From contig NZ_KI535340.1 of the NCBI RefSeq assembly GCF_000160075.2, positions 828,005 to 892,004 of the forward strand: DNA of 64,000 nucleotides, read 5' to 3'. Origin of the DNA: Abiotrophia defectiva ATCC 49176. Lineage in GTDB: Bacteria > Bacillota > Bacilli > Lactobacillales > Aerococcaceae. Below, one piece after another: positions 8,019 to 14,543 of the stretch. Both the position numbers and the translations under genes were made by a program. Under the pieces are notes generated by a model. It searched no databases, was not told the DNA's origin, and was given only the letters and a program-made list of their open reading frames with translations. Every line of letters begins with the position of its first letter. Positions within the stretch are counted from its first letter, which is position 1.

Positions 8019-8076
8019 GATATGGACCTCCCTTATTGGTCTTGCGTGTAGTAATCTTGGATTGTTTTAATAATGG

Positions 8077-8150
8077 GTTAAGTGATAGTCAGACGTCCCC
8101 TCTACCACTTAACTTGATTTCAGTATAGAGGTCCTAGTTAAAATTTACTT
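8077..8150 (-). promoter_or_regulatory. Activated-type promoter with CiaR-box-like direct repeat and 5' stem-loop
   Basis: On the minus strand TTTAAG-N5-TTTAAC is followed after 9 nt by TATACT (8127-8122); the -35 position has no TTGACA-like sequence and is covered by the repeat. This arrangement matches promoters driven by OmpR-family response regulators; the half-site is that of streptococcal CiaR (TTTAAG-N5-TTTAAG) with one mismatch. GTTAAGTG and CACTTAAC (8077-8113) would form a stem-loop right at the 5' end of the mRNA. The regulator itself is not in the window. Confidence 0.55.
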
Positions 8151-8225
8151 AAAATGCCGAAGGGAATTTTTTAGGTTAGGGAAAATAGGTCGGGCTTGGA
8201 AAAATCATTTTCCCTGGTCTTCCCG

Positions 8226-8652
8226 AGCTAGTGGGCCACTGACGCTTCTTGAACTCCTTGACTTTGGCCATTTTCTGCCTTTTCGCCTCGAGCTAGTGGT
8301 CCACTCTTCAAAGTGGACCACTGGCTACCCTTGATTCCCTGGTTTTCGGCCTCTTTCCGAACTTTCGCCCTGAGCTAGTGGTCCACTCTCCAGAGTGGAT
8401 CACTAGCTACCCTTGAATCCCTGGTTTCCGGCCTCTTTCCGAACTTTCACCCTGAGCTAGTGGTCCACTCTCCAGAGTGGACCACTGGCTTCCCTTGATT
8501 CCCTGGTTTGAACCATTTTTCGTCCTTTCGCCCCGAGCTAGTGGTCCACTCTCCAAAGTGGACCACTAGCTATCCTTGAATCCCTTGGTTCTGGCCTCTT
8601 TTCGTCCTTTCACCCTGAGCTAGTGGTCCACTCTTCAGAGTGGACCACTGGC
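8226..8652 (+). repeat. Hairpin array 2: five units plus one half unit
   Basis: Hairpins lie at 8292-8325, 8374-8407, 8456-8489, 8537-8570 and 8619-8652; start distances are 82, 82, 81 and 82. A left arm without its partner (GCTAGTGGGCCACT) is at 8226-8239, 66 bp before the first. Stems match array 1, but all loops are TTCA or TCCA and the 47-48 nt spacers are a different, internally related set (T-CCTTGAWTCCCTGG type). The array lies between two leftward genes, upstream of the beta-helix protein promoter and downstream of the ecsB terminator. Confidence 0.93.
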
Positions 8653-8684
8653 TCATAAGAATAGCGGGGCTTTTCAGACTATAC

Positions 8685-8719
8685 AAAAAGCCCTCTTTCA
8701 ATAGGCTATTGAAAGAGGG
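8685..8719 (-). terminator. Terminator of the coaBC-ecsA-ecsB operon
   Basis: CCCTCTTTCAATA (8691-8703), the 3-nt loop and the exact reverse complement (8707-8719) form a 13-bp stem, followed on the minus strand by CTTTTTG. It lies 12 nt past the ecsB stop. Confidence 0.92.
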
Positions 8720-8730
8720 AGTAAACTTGA

Positions 8731-9987
8731 TTAATTTGCTCGGCTATGGCGGCCAATCCAAAATGGCAGGTAAACAAGGAGGCCTAGTGCTGCAACGGCT
8801 AGCCAAATCAAGAGGCAGAGGCCCAAGTGAGACCAGTTACCCTGAGCTAGAACAGCAACCAAAAGGCTGTAGACCAGCAACTGCAGGACTAGAATCAAGG
8901 CCAGTACCGGACGCAAGGCTGGCACTAGGGCCTGCTGGCCAACCGGATAGAGGCGCTCTAGCGGATGGCGCAGAGGCTCTAGAGCTAGAGGCATGAGCTG
9001 AACTAGGGTCAAGACTGTGCTCAGCGCACCAGCTGCCACCCAGAGCCAGACTTGTTGACTGCTGACAATGACGAGGCTGAAGAAAATCAGCACCCGCAAC
9101 CAGATACCGGAATAGGCAATATTGCGTACTAGATGGCGCAGGTAGAGGTAGGCGTAGCGGTTGCCCAGTCGACCAGACAGGCTCTTGAGGACACCATCCA
9201 GGTAAGCTCGTCGCTTAATGGGTGGAATCTGTTGGGGCACTTCTGCAAAGAGGGCCAACCAACGGTAGAGGCTGGCGCGACGGGCCTGCTCTTGGGCTAC
9301 CAGGGCTTCAAACTCAATCCAATGTTGAGGTACTTTCCGGCAAGCCCACCAGATGTAGGCAGCACCCAGTAGGAGGGCCAAGGCCAAGAGGCCCAAAGCC
9401 AGGTTAGCCGGCAGCCACAAGCTTCCTGCTCCCAGCCCCGCCAAGGCTAAGGCTAACACCGGACCAGACAGGCCTTTAGGCAACAAGCCGCTATAAAAGC
9501 CCAAATAGCCTGCCCAGGCCACTAAAAACTTGGCACCTACCACATAGGCAATCAGGCAAAGGGCCTGGCTCAAAGACCAGCCAAGGGCCAAGCTAATCAG
9601 GGGTGCTAGCAGCAAGGTCACAACCGCCAAGACTAGGCTGGGAGCAAGGGCGCCTAGCCAGACGCCCCATTTCCATACAGCATGCCATTGATAACCGCGG
9701 GCGAAGAGATAGCTCTTGTCCGGCTCGTAGGTTAGAAGCAAGGGCCGGCCCCAAGCCAGGCCTGCCCACCAGACTAGCAAGCAGACCGCCGTCATCATGA
9801 GACCCAAACCTTGGGGCGGCTGGCTTTGCAGGGAGACCAGTAATTGTTGGTAATAGATACTGAAGAAACCAAAGGCCACCAAGAGGATGAGGGCCATGTG
9901 ATCATTGAGAATGAGCCGGCTGTAGCGACTCATGGTCTTGGCAAAGTCGCGCAAGCGCCCCTGCCAGAGACTGTTCAAATCCTTCAT
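8731..9987 (-). CDS. ecsB: ABC transporter permease, EcsB family
   Basis: The 418-residue integral membrane protein is the EcsB partner of the ATPase encoded immediately upstream. It has an N-terminal cytoplasmic stretch beginning MKDLNSLWQGRLRDFAKTM, then about eight to ten hydrophobic segments (first near residues 30-48), with an Arg-rich cytoplasmic loop in the middle (RRAYLDGVLKSLSGRLG). EcsAB in Bacillus affects secretion, regulated intramembrane proteolysis and competence; the transported substrate is not settled. The start ATG overlaps the ecsA stop by 4 nt (ATGA type), so translation is coupled. Length and gene order match the family. Confidence 0.88.
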   Translation of the reverse strand: MKDLNSLWQGRLRDFAKTMSRYSRLILNDHMALILLVAFGFFSIYYQQLLVSLQSQPPQGLGLMMTAVCLLVWWAGLAWGRPLLLTYEPDKSYLFARGYQWHAVWKWGVWLGALAPSLVLAVVTLLLAPLISLALGWSLSQALCLIAYVVGAKFLVAWAGYLGFYSGLLPKGLSGPVLALALAGLGAGSLWLPANLALGLLALALLLGAAYIWWACRKVPQHWIEFEALVAQEQARRASLYRWLALFAEVPQQIPPIKRRAYLDGVLKSLSGRLGNRYAYLYLRHLVRNIAYSGIWLRVLIFFSLVIVSSQQVWLWVAAGALSTVLTLVQLMPLALEPLRHPLERLYPVGQQALVPALRPVLALILVLQLLVYSLLVAVLAQGNWSHLGLCLLIWLAVAALGLLVYLPFWIGRHSRAN

Positions 9988-10721
9988 GCCGTCACCTCGC
10001 GACTGGCCATTTGGATATAGAGTTGATCCAGACTAGCACCGGGCGCTTCTAAGGCTTCTTGCAAGTCCGTCAGGGTACCCTGAGCATAGAGGCGACCCGC
10101 CTGCATCATAAGGTAGGAGTCGGCTAGATTTTCCACCAAGCCTAGGACGTGAGTCGTCAAGAGGATGGCGCAGCCGGCTTGGGCGCGGGCCTGGAGAATG
10201 TCCTTGAATTGTTGAATGGCCAAGGGATCTAAGCCCAAGAAAGGCTCGTCAATAATCAGAAATTTGGCATCGGAGACCAGGGCGCAGACAATCATGACCT
10301 TTTGCTTCATGCCCTTAGAAAAATGGGTCGGGAACCAATCCAACTGCTTGTCCAAACGGAAGAGCTTGAGCAGGGGTTGGGCCCGTTCCATCACAACCGC
10401 CGGGTCCAGGCCGTAGCCCAGTGCCGTCAGTTCAAGGTGCTCGCGCAAGGTCAGGGCCTCATAGAGAATGGGTGTCTCAGGCACATAGGCTAGCTGGCTG
10501 GCGAAGGCCTGATGGTTTTCCTGCAGGCTGAGGCCATCCAGGGTGACCGTCCCGGCCTGGGGCTTGAGCAGCCCCAAGATGGTCTTGAGCAGGGTGGATT
10601 TGCCCGCCCCATTGAGACCAATCAGGGCCACAATTTGGCCCCACTCAATCTGGAAGTTAATGTCTTGGATGACCGGCACCTGGCGGTAACCACTGGCCAA
10701 TCCAGATACAGAAATTGTCAT
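9984..10721 (-). CDS. ecsA: ABC transporter ATP-binding protein, EcsA family
   Basis: The 245-residue ATPase powers the EcsB permease. Walker A is GLNGAGKST (residues 36-44), the signature is the weak form HFSKGMKQK instead of LSGGQ, as is usual in this exporter subfamily, and Walker B is FLIIDEPFLGLD with a switch His in LLTTHV. It overlaps both neighbours by 4 nt: its start lies in the end of coaBC and its stop in the start of ecsB. The three genes should thus be one transcript with coupled translation. Pairing with coaBC is an unusual neighbourhood and does not by itself show a functional link. Confidence 0.9.
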   Translation of the reverse strand: MTISVSGLASGYRQVPVIQDINFQIEWGQIVALIGLNGAGKSTLLKTILGLLKPQAGTVTLDGLSLQENHQAFASQLAYVPETPILYEALTLREHLELTALGYGLDPAVVMERAQPLLKLFRLDKQLDWFPTHFSKGMKQKVMIVCALVSDAKFLIIDEPFLGLDPLAIQQFKDILQARAQAGCAILLTTHVLGLVENLADSYLMMQAGRLYAQGTLTDLQEALEAPGASLDQLYIQMASREVTA

Positions 10722-11935
10722 AGTGTCTCTTCTCCTTCAGCTAGAATCACTTGCCAGGCAGCCAGGGCTAGGCTGGTCTTGGACTGTTGGGGCAGGAGAA
10801 CTTCCTGACCCTGAGCCCCCAGGACATAGACCTGGTTCTTGTCAGAGTTGAAGCCGATGGCCGGGTTGGACACATCATTGGCGATGAGCCAGTCGGCCCC
10901 TTTTTTACTTAACTTAGCTCGGGCATGTTCTAGCAAATTCTGGGTTTCCGCCGCAAAGCCGATCAGGACTTGCTGGCGCTTGGTTTGGCCTAATTGAGCC
11001 AAAATATCTGGGTTTGCGACTAGGTCTAGTTGCCAGTCTGTCTGACCGGCCACCTTCTTAATCTTCTGATCATGGGGATACTTGACCCGATAGTCGCTGA
11101 CGGCCGCAGCCATGACGACATAGTCCATTTGGTCATAGTGAGAGGTCATGGCCTGGGCCAATTCTTGGGCTGACGCCACCTCTTGGACTTGGACGCCTTC
11201 TGGTGGCAGGAGGCTGTGCGTGGTGGAGACCAAGGTGACGGTCGCCCCTAACCAGTCAGCCGCCTGGGCCATGGCATAGCCCATTTTGCCAGAAGAATCG
11301 TTGCTAATGTAACGGACTGGGTCAATGCGCTCGCGGGTGCCGCCAGCCGAGACAATGACCTGCTTGCCGGCTAAGCTTTGAGGCAAATGGGTCCGAGCAT
11401 AGAGGCGCTCCACTTGGGCCACGATGCGATGGAGTTCAGGCAGGCGGCCTTTGCCTTCATAGCCTTCCGCTAAGAAACCTGTGTCAGGCTCCATAATAGT
11501 CAGGCCGTCTGCTCGCAGTTGGGCAAGGTTGCGCTGGGTCGCAGGGTTCTCGTACATGTGGACATTCATGGCCGGCACTACCAGAATAGGGGCCGTCACT
11601 GCCAAGAGGGTGGTAGTCACCACATCATCTGCCAGGCCGTGCGCCATTTTGGCCAGGCCGTTAGCGGTGGCTGGCACCACCAGGGCTAGGTCGCACCAGT
11701 CGGCCATGGCCACATGTTGGACTTGGCTAGGCTCCCGCTCGTCAAAAGTATGGGTGAGGACCGGACGTTTGGTCAGGACCTGCAAGGTCAGCGGCGTCAC
11801 AAATTCCTGGGCCGACTGAGTCATAGCCACCTGAACTTGGGCGCCCTTTTTGATTAGCTGACGTACCAGCTCTGGCACCTTATAGGCCGCGATGCCCCCC
11901 ATGACAAAGACACCGATTTTTACTTTTTCTAACAC
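10718..11935 (-). CDS. coaBC: Bifunctional phosphopantothenoylcysteine decarboxylase / phosphopantothenate-cysteine ligase
   Basis: The 405-residue protein catalyses two consecutive steps of coenzyme A synthesis: CTP-dependent joining of cysteine to 4'-phosphopantothenate (C-terminal CoaB, about 190-405) and FMN-dependent decarboxylation (N-terminal CoaC, about 1-175). The CoaC start GGIAAYKVPELVRQL is typical, the active-site His is in VQHVAMADW, and the PAMNVHMY clamp motif is present. CoaB shows VSAGGTRERIDPVRYISN and the KIKK motif. It is the first gene of the operon with ecsA and ecsB. ATG at 11935; a purine-rich GGAGGTGGC lies upstream. Confidence 0.95.
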   Translation of the reverse strand: MLEKVKIGVFVMGGIAAYKVPELVRQLIKKGAQVQVAMTQSAQEFVTPLTLQVLTKRPVLTHTFDEREPSQVQHVAMADWCDLALVVPATANGLAKMAHGLADDVVTTTLLAVTAPILVVPAMNVHMYENPATQRNLAQLRADGLTIMEPDTGFLAEGYEGKGRLPELHRIVAQVERLYARTHLPQSLAGKQVIVSAGGTRERIDPVRYISNDSSGKMGYAMAQAADWLGATVTLVSTTHSLLPPEGVQVQEVASAQELAQAMTSHYDQMDYVVMAAAVSDYRVKYPHDQKIKKVAGQTDWQLDLVANPDILAQLGQTKRQQVLIGFAAETQNLLEHARAKLSKKGADWLIANDVSNPAIGFNSDKNQVYVLGAQGQEVLLPQQSKTSLALAAWQVILAEGEETL

Positions 11936-11983
11936 GCGGAGCCACCTCCAATCATTTTCCTTCTTATTTTAGCATATTCCAGC

Positions 11984-12008
11984 AAAAAAAGAGAGGCCCA
12001 GGCCTCTC
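11984..12008 (-). terminator. Terminator of the flavodoxin-fold gene
   Basis: GAGAGGCC-CA-GGCCTCTC at 11991-12008 with seven T following on the minus strand. It stands between the oxidoreductase gene and coaBC. Confidence 0.88.
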
Positions 12009-12044
12009 CACCTTAAACACGACTGGCCATAGACGTCAATCTCC

Positions 12045-12620
12045 TCAAACGCGACTGGACAAGGTGGCCAGATAGACGTCAATCTCCTCCTGGCTGATAT
12101 GGCCGATGCCGCCCAGGTTGTACCAAATAGGATTGAGGAAGCCCACATCCTTGAAGGTGCCGGCCATGGTCGTGCCCCGAATGGGGTCGCCAAAGACCTG
12201 CTCCAGGTCTTCCGTAGAAGCGGCTGAAGTCGTAAAAATGTAGGTCTTGCGCACCTGGCGGCTGGCTAGGAGGCGTTGATTTTCAGTCTCGAAGGCCGAC
12301 TTAGGTAGCAGCACCTTATCCAGGAAGCCCCGCATAATGGCGGGCATGTCATACCACCAAATAGGATAGATGAAGATAATTTGTTCTGTCTGGTCCAAAA
12401 TTTGGACATAGCGCTCTACCTGGGAATCGGTCGTCTTGCCTTCCCCATAGACGGCTAAGTCCGCGGCCGACAGAACCGGATTGAACTGGTCAGCATAGAG
12501 GTCGAGTACGGTCACCGGGTGGCCCTTGGCTTCTAGGGTGGCGACTAGGCGCTCCAAAATAGCATGGTTGAGACTGCCCTCATAGGGGTGGGCGTAAACA
12601 ATGGTCGTTTGCATGGTCAT
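12045..12620 (-). CDS. Flavodoxin-fold NAD(P)H dehydrogenase (quinone) / KefF-type oxidoreductase
   Basis: The 191-residue cytoplasmic protein has the flavodoxin-like fold of the NQO/KefF/MdaB family: the beta1-phosphate-loop TIVYAHPYEGSLNHAI at the N-terminus, FIYPIWWYDMPAIMRGFLDKVL in the middle, and the FTTSAAS loop that contacts FMN/FAD. It would reduce quinones or other small electrophiles with NAD(P)H. The open frame runs upstream into hairpin array 3, but ATG at 12620 has AAAGGACG in front and begins at the normal family position. The last 14 codons are partly duplicated just after the stop (12015-12046). Substrate cannot be told from sequence. Confidence 0.85.
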   Translation of the reverse strand: MTMQTTIVYAHPYEGSLNHAILERLVATLEAKGHPVTVLDLYADQFNPVLSAADLAVYGEGKTTDSQVERYVQILDQTEQIIFIYPIWWYDMPAIMRGFLDKVLLPKSAFETENQRLLASRQVRKTYIFTTSAASTEDLEQVFGDPIRGTTMAGTFKDVGFLNPIWYNLGGIGHISQEEIDVYLATLSSRV

Positions 12621-12660
12621 CTTAGCACGTCCTTTCTCTGGGTTTGGTAGGGTTTTCCAT

Positions 12661-12689
12661 ATTGTAACATATTTTGGGGCTGATATTAA
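12661..12689 (-). promoter_or_regulatory. Promoter of the flavodoxin-fold gene
   Basis: On the minus strand TTAATA (12689-12684), a 17-nt spacer and TACAAT (12666-12661) preceded by TGT make an extended -10 promoter, about 40 bp upstream of the start codon and between it and hairpin array 3. Confidence 0.6.
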
Positions 12690-12726
12690 GTGAGGTGGAC
12701 AGGTAGGGAGTGCGGTGGCTGGCGGA

Positions 12727-13006
12727 GCTAGTGGTCCACTCGACCGAGTGGGCCACTGGCTCATGGCTTTTGCACCCTTTTAGTCGCTTTTGGACACTTG
12801 ACAGATCAGCTAGTGGTCCACTCGACCGAGTGGGCCACTGGCTCACGACTTTTGTGCCCTTTTAGTCGCTTTTAGGCACTCGCCAGCCTAGCTAGTGGTC
12901 CACTCTGCCGAGTGGACCACTGGCTCGCGACTTTTCCGTCTTTTTAGTCACTTTTGGGTACTTTCCAGCCTAGCTAGTGGTCCACTTGACGGAGTGGACC
13001 ACTGGC
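12727..13006 (+). repeat. Hairpin array 3: four units, exact 82-bp period
   Basis: Hairpins lie at 12727-12760, 12809-12842, 12891-12924 and 12973-13006, each start 82 bp after the last. Loops are GACC, GACC, TGCC and GACG. The first two right arms read GAGTGGGCCACTGGC, and the fourth left arm ends in T, in each case giving a G-T pair. The 48-nt spacers (TCRYGRCTTTT...TTTTAGTCRCTTTT type) are related to each other but differ from those of arrays 1 and 2. Orientation is the same as in the other two arrays. Confidence 0.93.
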
Positions 13007-13101
13007 TCGCGGCTTGGGCTCTTTTCTAATAGATTTTGGGAGCTCGCCGGGCTTGCTAGATTGGCTTTTTAGATACTGCCCCCCATAGCCTTGCTGCCAC
13101 T

Positions 13102-13160
13102 CCCCTATTTATCTATTACATAGATAAATAGGGGGCAAGTCTCCCAAATTACGTGTCCAA
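13102..13160 (+). repeat. AT-rich palindrome element, copy 2
   Basis: The 31-bp palindrome core (13103-13133) is identical to copy 1 including the loop TTACA, and here an extra C/G pair extends it. Twelve nt after the core comes AAATTACGTG (13146-13155), followed by TCCAAAA as in copy 1. It lies about 97 bp after hairpin array 3 and 17 bp before the queT terminator. Confidence 0.9.
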
Positions 13161-13177
13161 AAGAGCACAATTTACAC

Positions 13178-13203
13178 AAAAAAGACGAGGACAAGTCCTC
13201 GTC
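13178..13203 (-). terminator. Terminator of queT
   Basis: GACGAGGAC-AA-GTCCTCGTC at 13184-13203, followed by six T on the minus strand, 10 nt past the queT stop. Confidence 0.92.
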
Positions 13204-13213
13204 TTAAAATTAA

Positions 13214-13771
13214 TTAGCGTTCAAGATCTACACGTTGGCTGACATAGTACATGATGACGGAGCCTAGTGTCAACATCACCAATTCGCTAGTGAAGAGTTG
13301 TGTGTAGGCTGCCCAGAAGCCAGCTTCTGCTACGCCTACCACCACCATCTCTAAGGCAATGACAAACATGGATAGGGAGAAGACCAGGGTCAAGACAGCG
13401 TAACGTATAATAGTTTGTGTCTTAGCGGATGCCCCTTTGGCAAAAAAGGCCACAACCAAGTCCCCAATCCAGCGTGCTAGCCATAGGAAGAGTAAGGTCT
13501 GCAAGGAGCCGACGATCATGTCAACTGGTCCATATTGATAGGCATTGACGATGAAGACCCCTAAGGTCAAGGCGTAGACATAGCGCTTGTTATAGAGACT
13601 GGTGAAGTTAAGCGTCTCTGCCAAGCGGAATTGAATCAAGCCAAAAGAATAAGGCAGAGTCAAGAAAGTCAAAACGATATAGAGGCCGGCAACTAAGCCT
13701 GCGCGGGTCAGCTCACGGCTGTCCTTCCAGTTGGGCCAGCTTAGCCAACTAGGTTTAAGATGGTTATTCAT
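13214..13771 (-). CDS. queT: QueT-family queuosine precursor transporter
   Basis: The 185-residue membrane protein is the substrate-specific S component of an ECF transporter for a queuosine precursor such as preQ1. After a short cytoplasmic start it has about five to six hydrophobic segments; the family block FGLIQFRLAETLNFTSLYNKR is clear, with GVFIVNAYQYGPVDMIVGS following. ATG at 13771 follows AAAGGAGGAACTTAT; an upstream in-frame start would run through the riboswitch and is rejected. It would use the general ECF module encoded at 28542-31046. A preQ1-II type leader precedes it, which supports the substrate assignment independently of the protein sequence. Confidence 0.9.
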   Translation of the reverse strand: MNNHLKPSWLSWPNWKDSRELTRAGLVAGLYIVLTFLTLPYSFGLIQFRLAETLNFTSLYNKRYVYALTLGVFIVNAYQYGPVDMIVGSLQTLLFLWLARWIGDLVVAFFAKGASAKTQTIIRYAVLTLVFSLSMFVIALEMVVVGVAEAGFWAAYTQLFTSELVMLTLGSVIMYYVSQRVDLER

Positions 13772-13776
13772 ATAAG

Positions 13777-13868
13777 TTCCTCCTTTGTAGTCCGGCTCAG
13801 GCCGACTAGTACTTACTGCGACCAAAGGATGCTAAGTGTCGCAGGGGGCTGTCCCATCATGACAGCGA
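13777..13868 (-). promoter_or_regulatory. preQ1-II riboswitch controlling queT
   Basis: On the minus strand, CTGCGAC (13844-13838) pairs with GTCGCAG (13822-13816) around a loop containing CTTAGC and CCTTTG. That CCTTTG (13828-13823) is complementary to CAAAGG in the queT Shine-Dalgarno (13787-13782), giving the H-type pseudoknot that hides the ribosome site when ligand is bound. A small extra hairpin, GTCGGC and GCCGGAC (13806-13790), sits in the connecting loop as in the preQ1-II class, and an optional upstream P1 stem (GCTGTC/GGACAGC, 13867-13849) is present. Class II occurs mainly in Lactobacillales in front of COG4708/queT genes, so site and partner agree. Confidence 0.87.
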
Positions 13869-13963
13869 CCCTATCTAGTCTACCATTTTCTGGTGATTTT
13901 GCAATAGCTAATTGACACAATCTCCGTTATAATGAAGGTATCAATGCCCAAGGAGGAGTCATT

Positions 13964-14455
13964 ATGCCCCATCTATACTTTGCCAGCCCCCTCTTCACCG
14001 AAATGGAGCGGGCCTTCAACGCCCAAGTGGTCGCTAATCTACGCGCTCAAGTCCCTGGCCTAACCGTCTTCCTACCCCAGGAGCAAGAAGCCATCAACGA
14101 TAAAAATGCCTACGCCGATTCCCAAATGATTGCCCGCTACGATACGGAAGCCGTCCTCAAGAGCGACGTCCTGGTGGCCGTCCTAGATGGGCAGTTGATT
14201 GACCCAGGCGTAGCCTCTGAAATCGGCATTGCCTATCAAGCCGGCATCCCGATTGTGGGCCTCTATACCGATGTCCGCCAACAAGGGGGCAGTCACCCTG
14301 AAAAGCTCAAGGCCTTGCAAGAGGTAGCCGAGTCTCAATTTAGCTATGTCAACCTCTACACGACTGGCCTCATTAAGCTAAGAGGCGAGATTGTGACGGC
14401 TTCTGCTGATCTGCCAGCTGCTGTCCAACGCCAACTGGCCCAAGTTGCCAAATAA
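13964..14455 (+). CDS. ntd: Nucleoside 2-deoxyribosyltransferase
   Basis: The 163-residue cytoplasmic enzyme exchanges the base of 2'-deoxyribonucleosides and serves nucleoside salvage in lactic acid bacteria. The family start LYFASPLFTEMERAFN and the catalytic block LDGQLIDPGVASEIGIA with the nucleophilic Glu are present; the C-terminal FSYVNLYTTGLIKL block completes the active site. ATG at 13964 follows AAGGAGGAG. It is divergent from queT, and their regulatory regions lie back to back in 13869-13963; a TATAAT at 13928 and a TTGACA at 13912 are seen but are spaced only 10 nt apart, so they do not form one promoter. No terminator is visible before the next gene. Confidence 0.93.
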   Translation: MPHLYFASPLFTEMERAFNAQVVANLRAQVPGLTVFLPQEQEAINDKNAYADSQMIARYDTEAVLKSDVLVAVLDGQLIDPGVASEIGIAYQAGIPIVGLYTDVRQQGGSHPEKLKALQEVAESQFSYVNLYTTGLIKLRGEIVTASADLPAAVQRQLAQVAK

Positions 14456-14477
14456 ATGAGCCAAGCCCGCTAAAATA

Positions 14478-14486
14478 TGGTATGAT
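14478..14486 (+). promoter_or_regulatory. Extended -10 element before the ABC-F gene
   Basis: TGGTATGAT matches an extended -10 (TGnTATRAT) about 58 bp upstream of the ykpA start. No convincing -35 box is at the right distance. Confidence 0.45.
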
Positions 14487-14543
14487 AGTAGGGTATGCGT
14501 CAAGCTGACTTGACCCAACATGAACCAAGGAGGAAACACTTAA

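Noticed and set aside
8640-8996. Rightward 118-codon frame at the end of array 2
   Set aside because: It is antisense to ecsB, which is a clear gene, and starts within a hairpin unit.
12621-12846. N-terminal extension of the flavodoxin-fold protein into array 3
   Set aside because: The extra residues come from hairpin units; ATG 12620 has its own ribosome site and gives the family start.
13912-13933. TTGACA and TATAAT before ntd as one promoter
   Set aside because: The spacing is only 10 nt; a sigma-A promoter needs 16-18.
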